Part shown: piece after piece, positions 44,158 through 44,218 of the stretch
Layout of the letters: the number at the start of each line of letters is the position of its first letter
Position numbering within the stretch: the stretch's first letter is position 1
Assembly (NCBI GenBank): GCA_018715885.1
Contig: DVKT01000061.1
Location: forward strand, 1 to 44,218
Direction: 5' to 3'
DNA from: Caccoplasma intestinavium
GTDB lineage: Bacteria > Bacteroidota > Bacteroidia > Bacteroidales > UBA11471
DNA length: 44,218 nt
Translations under genes and position numbers: made by a program
Notes under the pieces: generated by a model
What the model saw: only the letters and a program-made list of their open reading frames with translations
Told to the model about the DNA's origin: nothing
Database searches by the model: none

Positions 44158-44218
44158 CGAATTGGTTTCGGAAGCTCTTTCGGGTTTCCGGATTAAAAGG
44201 GAATCGGGTGCAAATCCA
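44158..44218 (+). promoter_or_regulatory. Cobalamin riboswitch, 5' part, cut by the window end
   Basis: The final bases contain TTGGTTTCGG, then TTAAAAGGGAATCGGGTGCA with AAATCC, which is the 5' half of the cobalamin (B12) aptamer: the GGGAAT element and the GGTGCAAATCC stretch in correct order and spacing. The rest, with the B12 box and the expression platform, lies beyond the window, so the controlled gene is not visible. In Bacteroidales such elements usually precede TonB-dependent B12 transporters or cobamide genes. Confidence 0.85.

Noticed and set aside
44002..44196. 64-codon frame at the right end
   Set aside because: Overlaps a terminator hairpin and the riboswitch, which explain the sequence better.
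1..44218. tRNA, rRNA, insertion sequences, prophage or CRISPR array
   Set aside because: None seen: no regularly spaced repeats, no transposase or integrase-like protein, and no recognisable RNA gene apart from the partial riboswitch.

Overview
The window reads as a chromosomal segment of a member of the order Bacteroidales (phylum Bacteroidota), probably a gut commensal close to Barnesiella, Coprobacter or Parabacteroides; the genus is a guess. Evidence: repeated TAnnTTTG promoter -7 boxes a short distance before start codons, almost no Shine-Dalgarno sequences, Bacteroidales gene order (dxs-trkA-trkH, ftsK-LolA-trxB), a type IX secretion type B sorting domain, a PorT-like barrel and a bifunctional nuclease. 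Base composition looks moderate and even. I saw no tRNA, rRNA, insertion sequence, phage or CRISPR array.

Layout. 1-12.4 kb (all +): the 3' part of mutS2, then dxs-trkA-trkH (isoprenoid precursor synthesis and potassium uptake), then ftsK, a LolA-like periplasmic protein and trxB, closed by a strong terminator. Next is a Crp/Fnr-type regulator split by one in-frame TGA and preceded by two copies of a perfect 10-bp palindrome. 12.4-19.4 kb: a divergent pair of operons. On the minus strand a secreted protein with a type B C-terminal sorting domain is followed by uvrA; on the plus strand a protein with four LysM repeats and a periplasmic-binding-like domain is followed by a PorT-like barrel. 19.4-25.3 kb: a MATE exporter (-), a HAD phosphatase (+), the minus operon rsmE-kdsA-flavodoxin/ferredoxin, a bifunctional nuclease with a UVR tail (-) and an L,D-transpeptidase (-). 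25.4-31.6 kb: metH, tpx, a nitroreductase (-) and a pirin. 31.6-35.2 kb: a two-gene minus operon encoding a five-repeat lipoprotein and an outer-membrane barrel; this is the least explained module here. 35.2-39.7 kb: an OPT-family transporter (-), a DUF2461 protein and a secreted GH28 pectinase. 39.8-44.0 kb: a trehalose operon, in which a fused trehalose-6-phosphate synthase/phosphatase abuts a GH15 trehalase/glucoamylase-like enzyme. The last ~75 bases hold a promoter and the 5' part of a cobalamin riboswitch whose gene lies outside the window.

Most of the region is housekeeping. The best leads for follow-up are the repeat lipoprotein/barrel pair, the TGA-interrupted regulator with its tandem palindromes, the type IX-tagged protein facing a LysM/PorT operon, and the truncated riboswitch. 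Long near-perfect hairpins mark several gene ends. In several genes the promoter box lies inside the longest possible reading frame, which forces a later start codon; those starts are corrected below.
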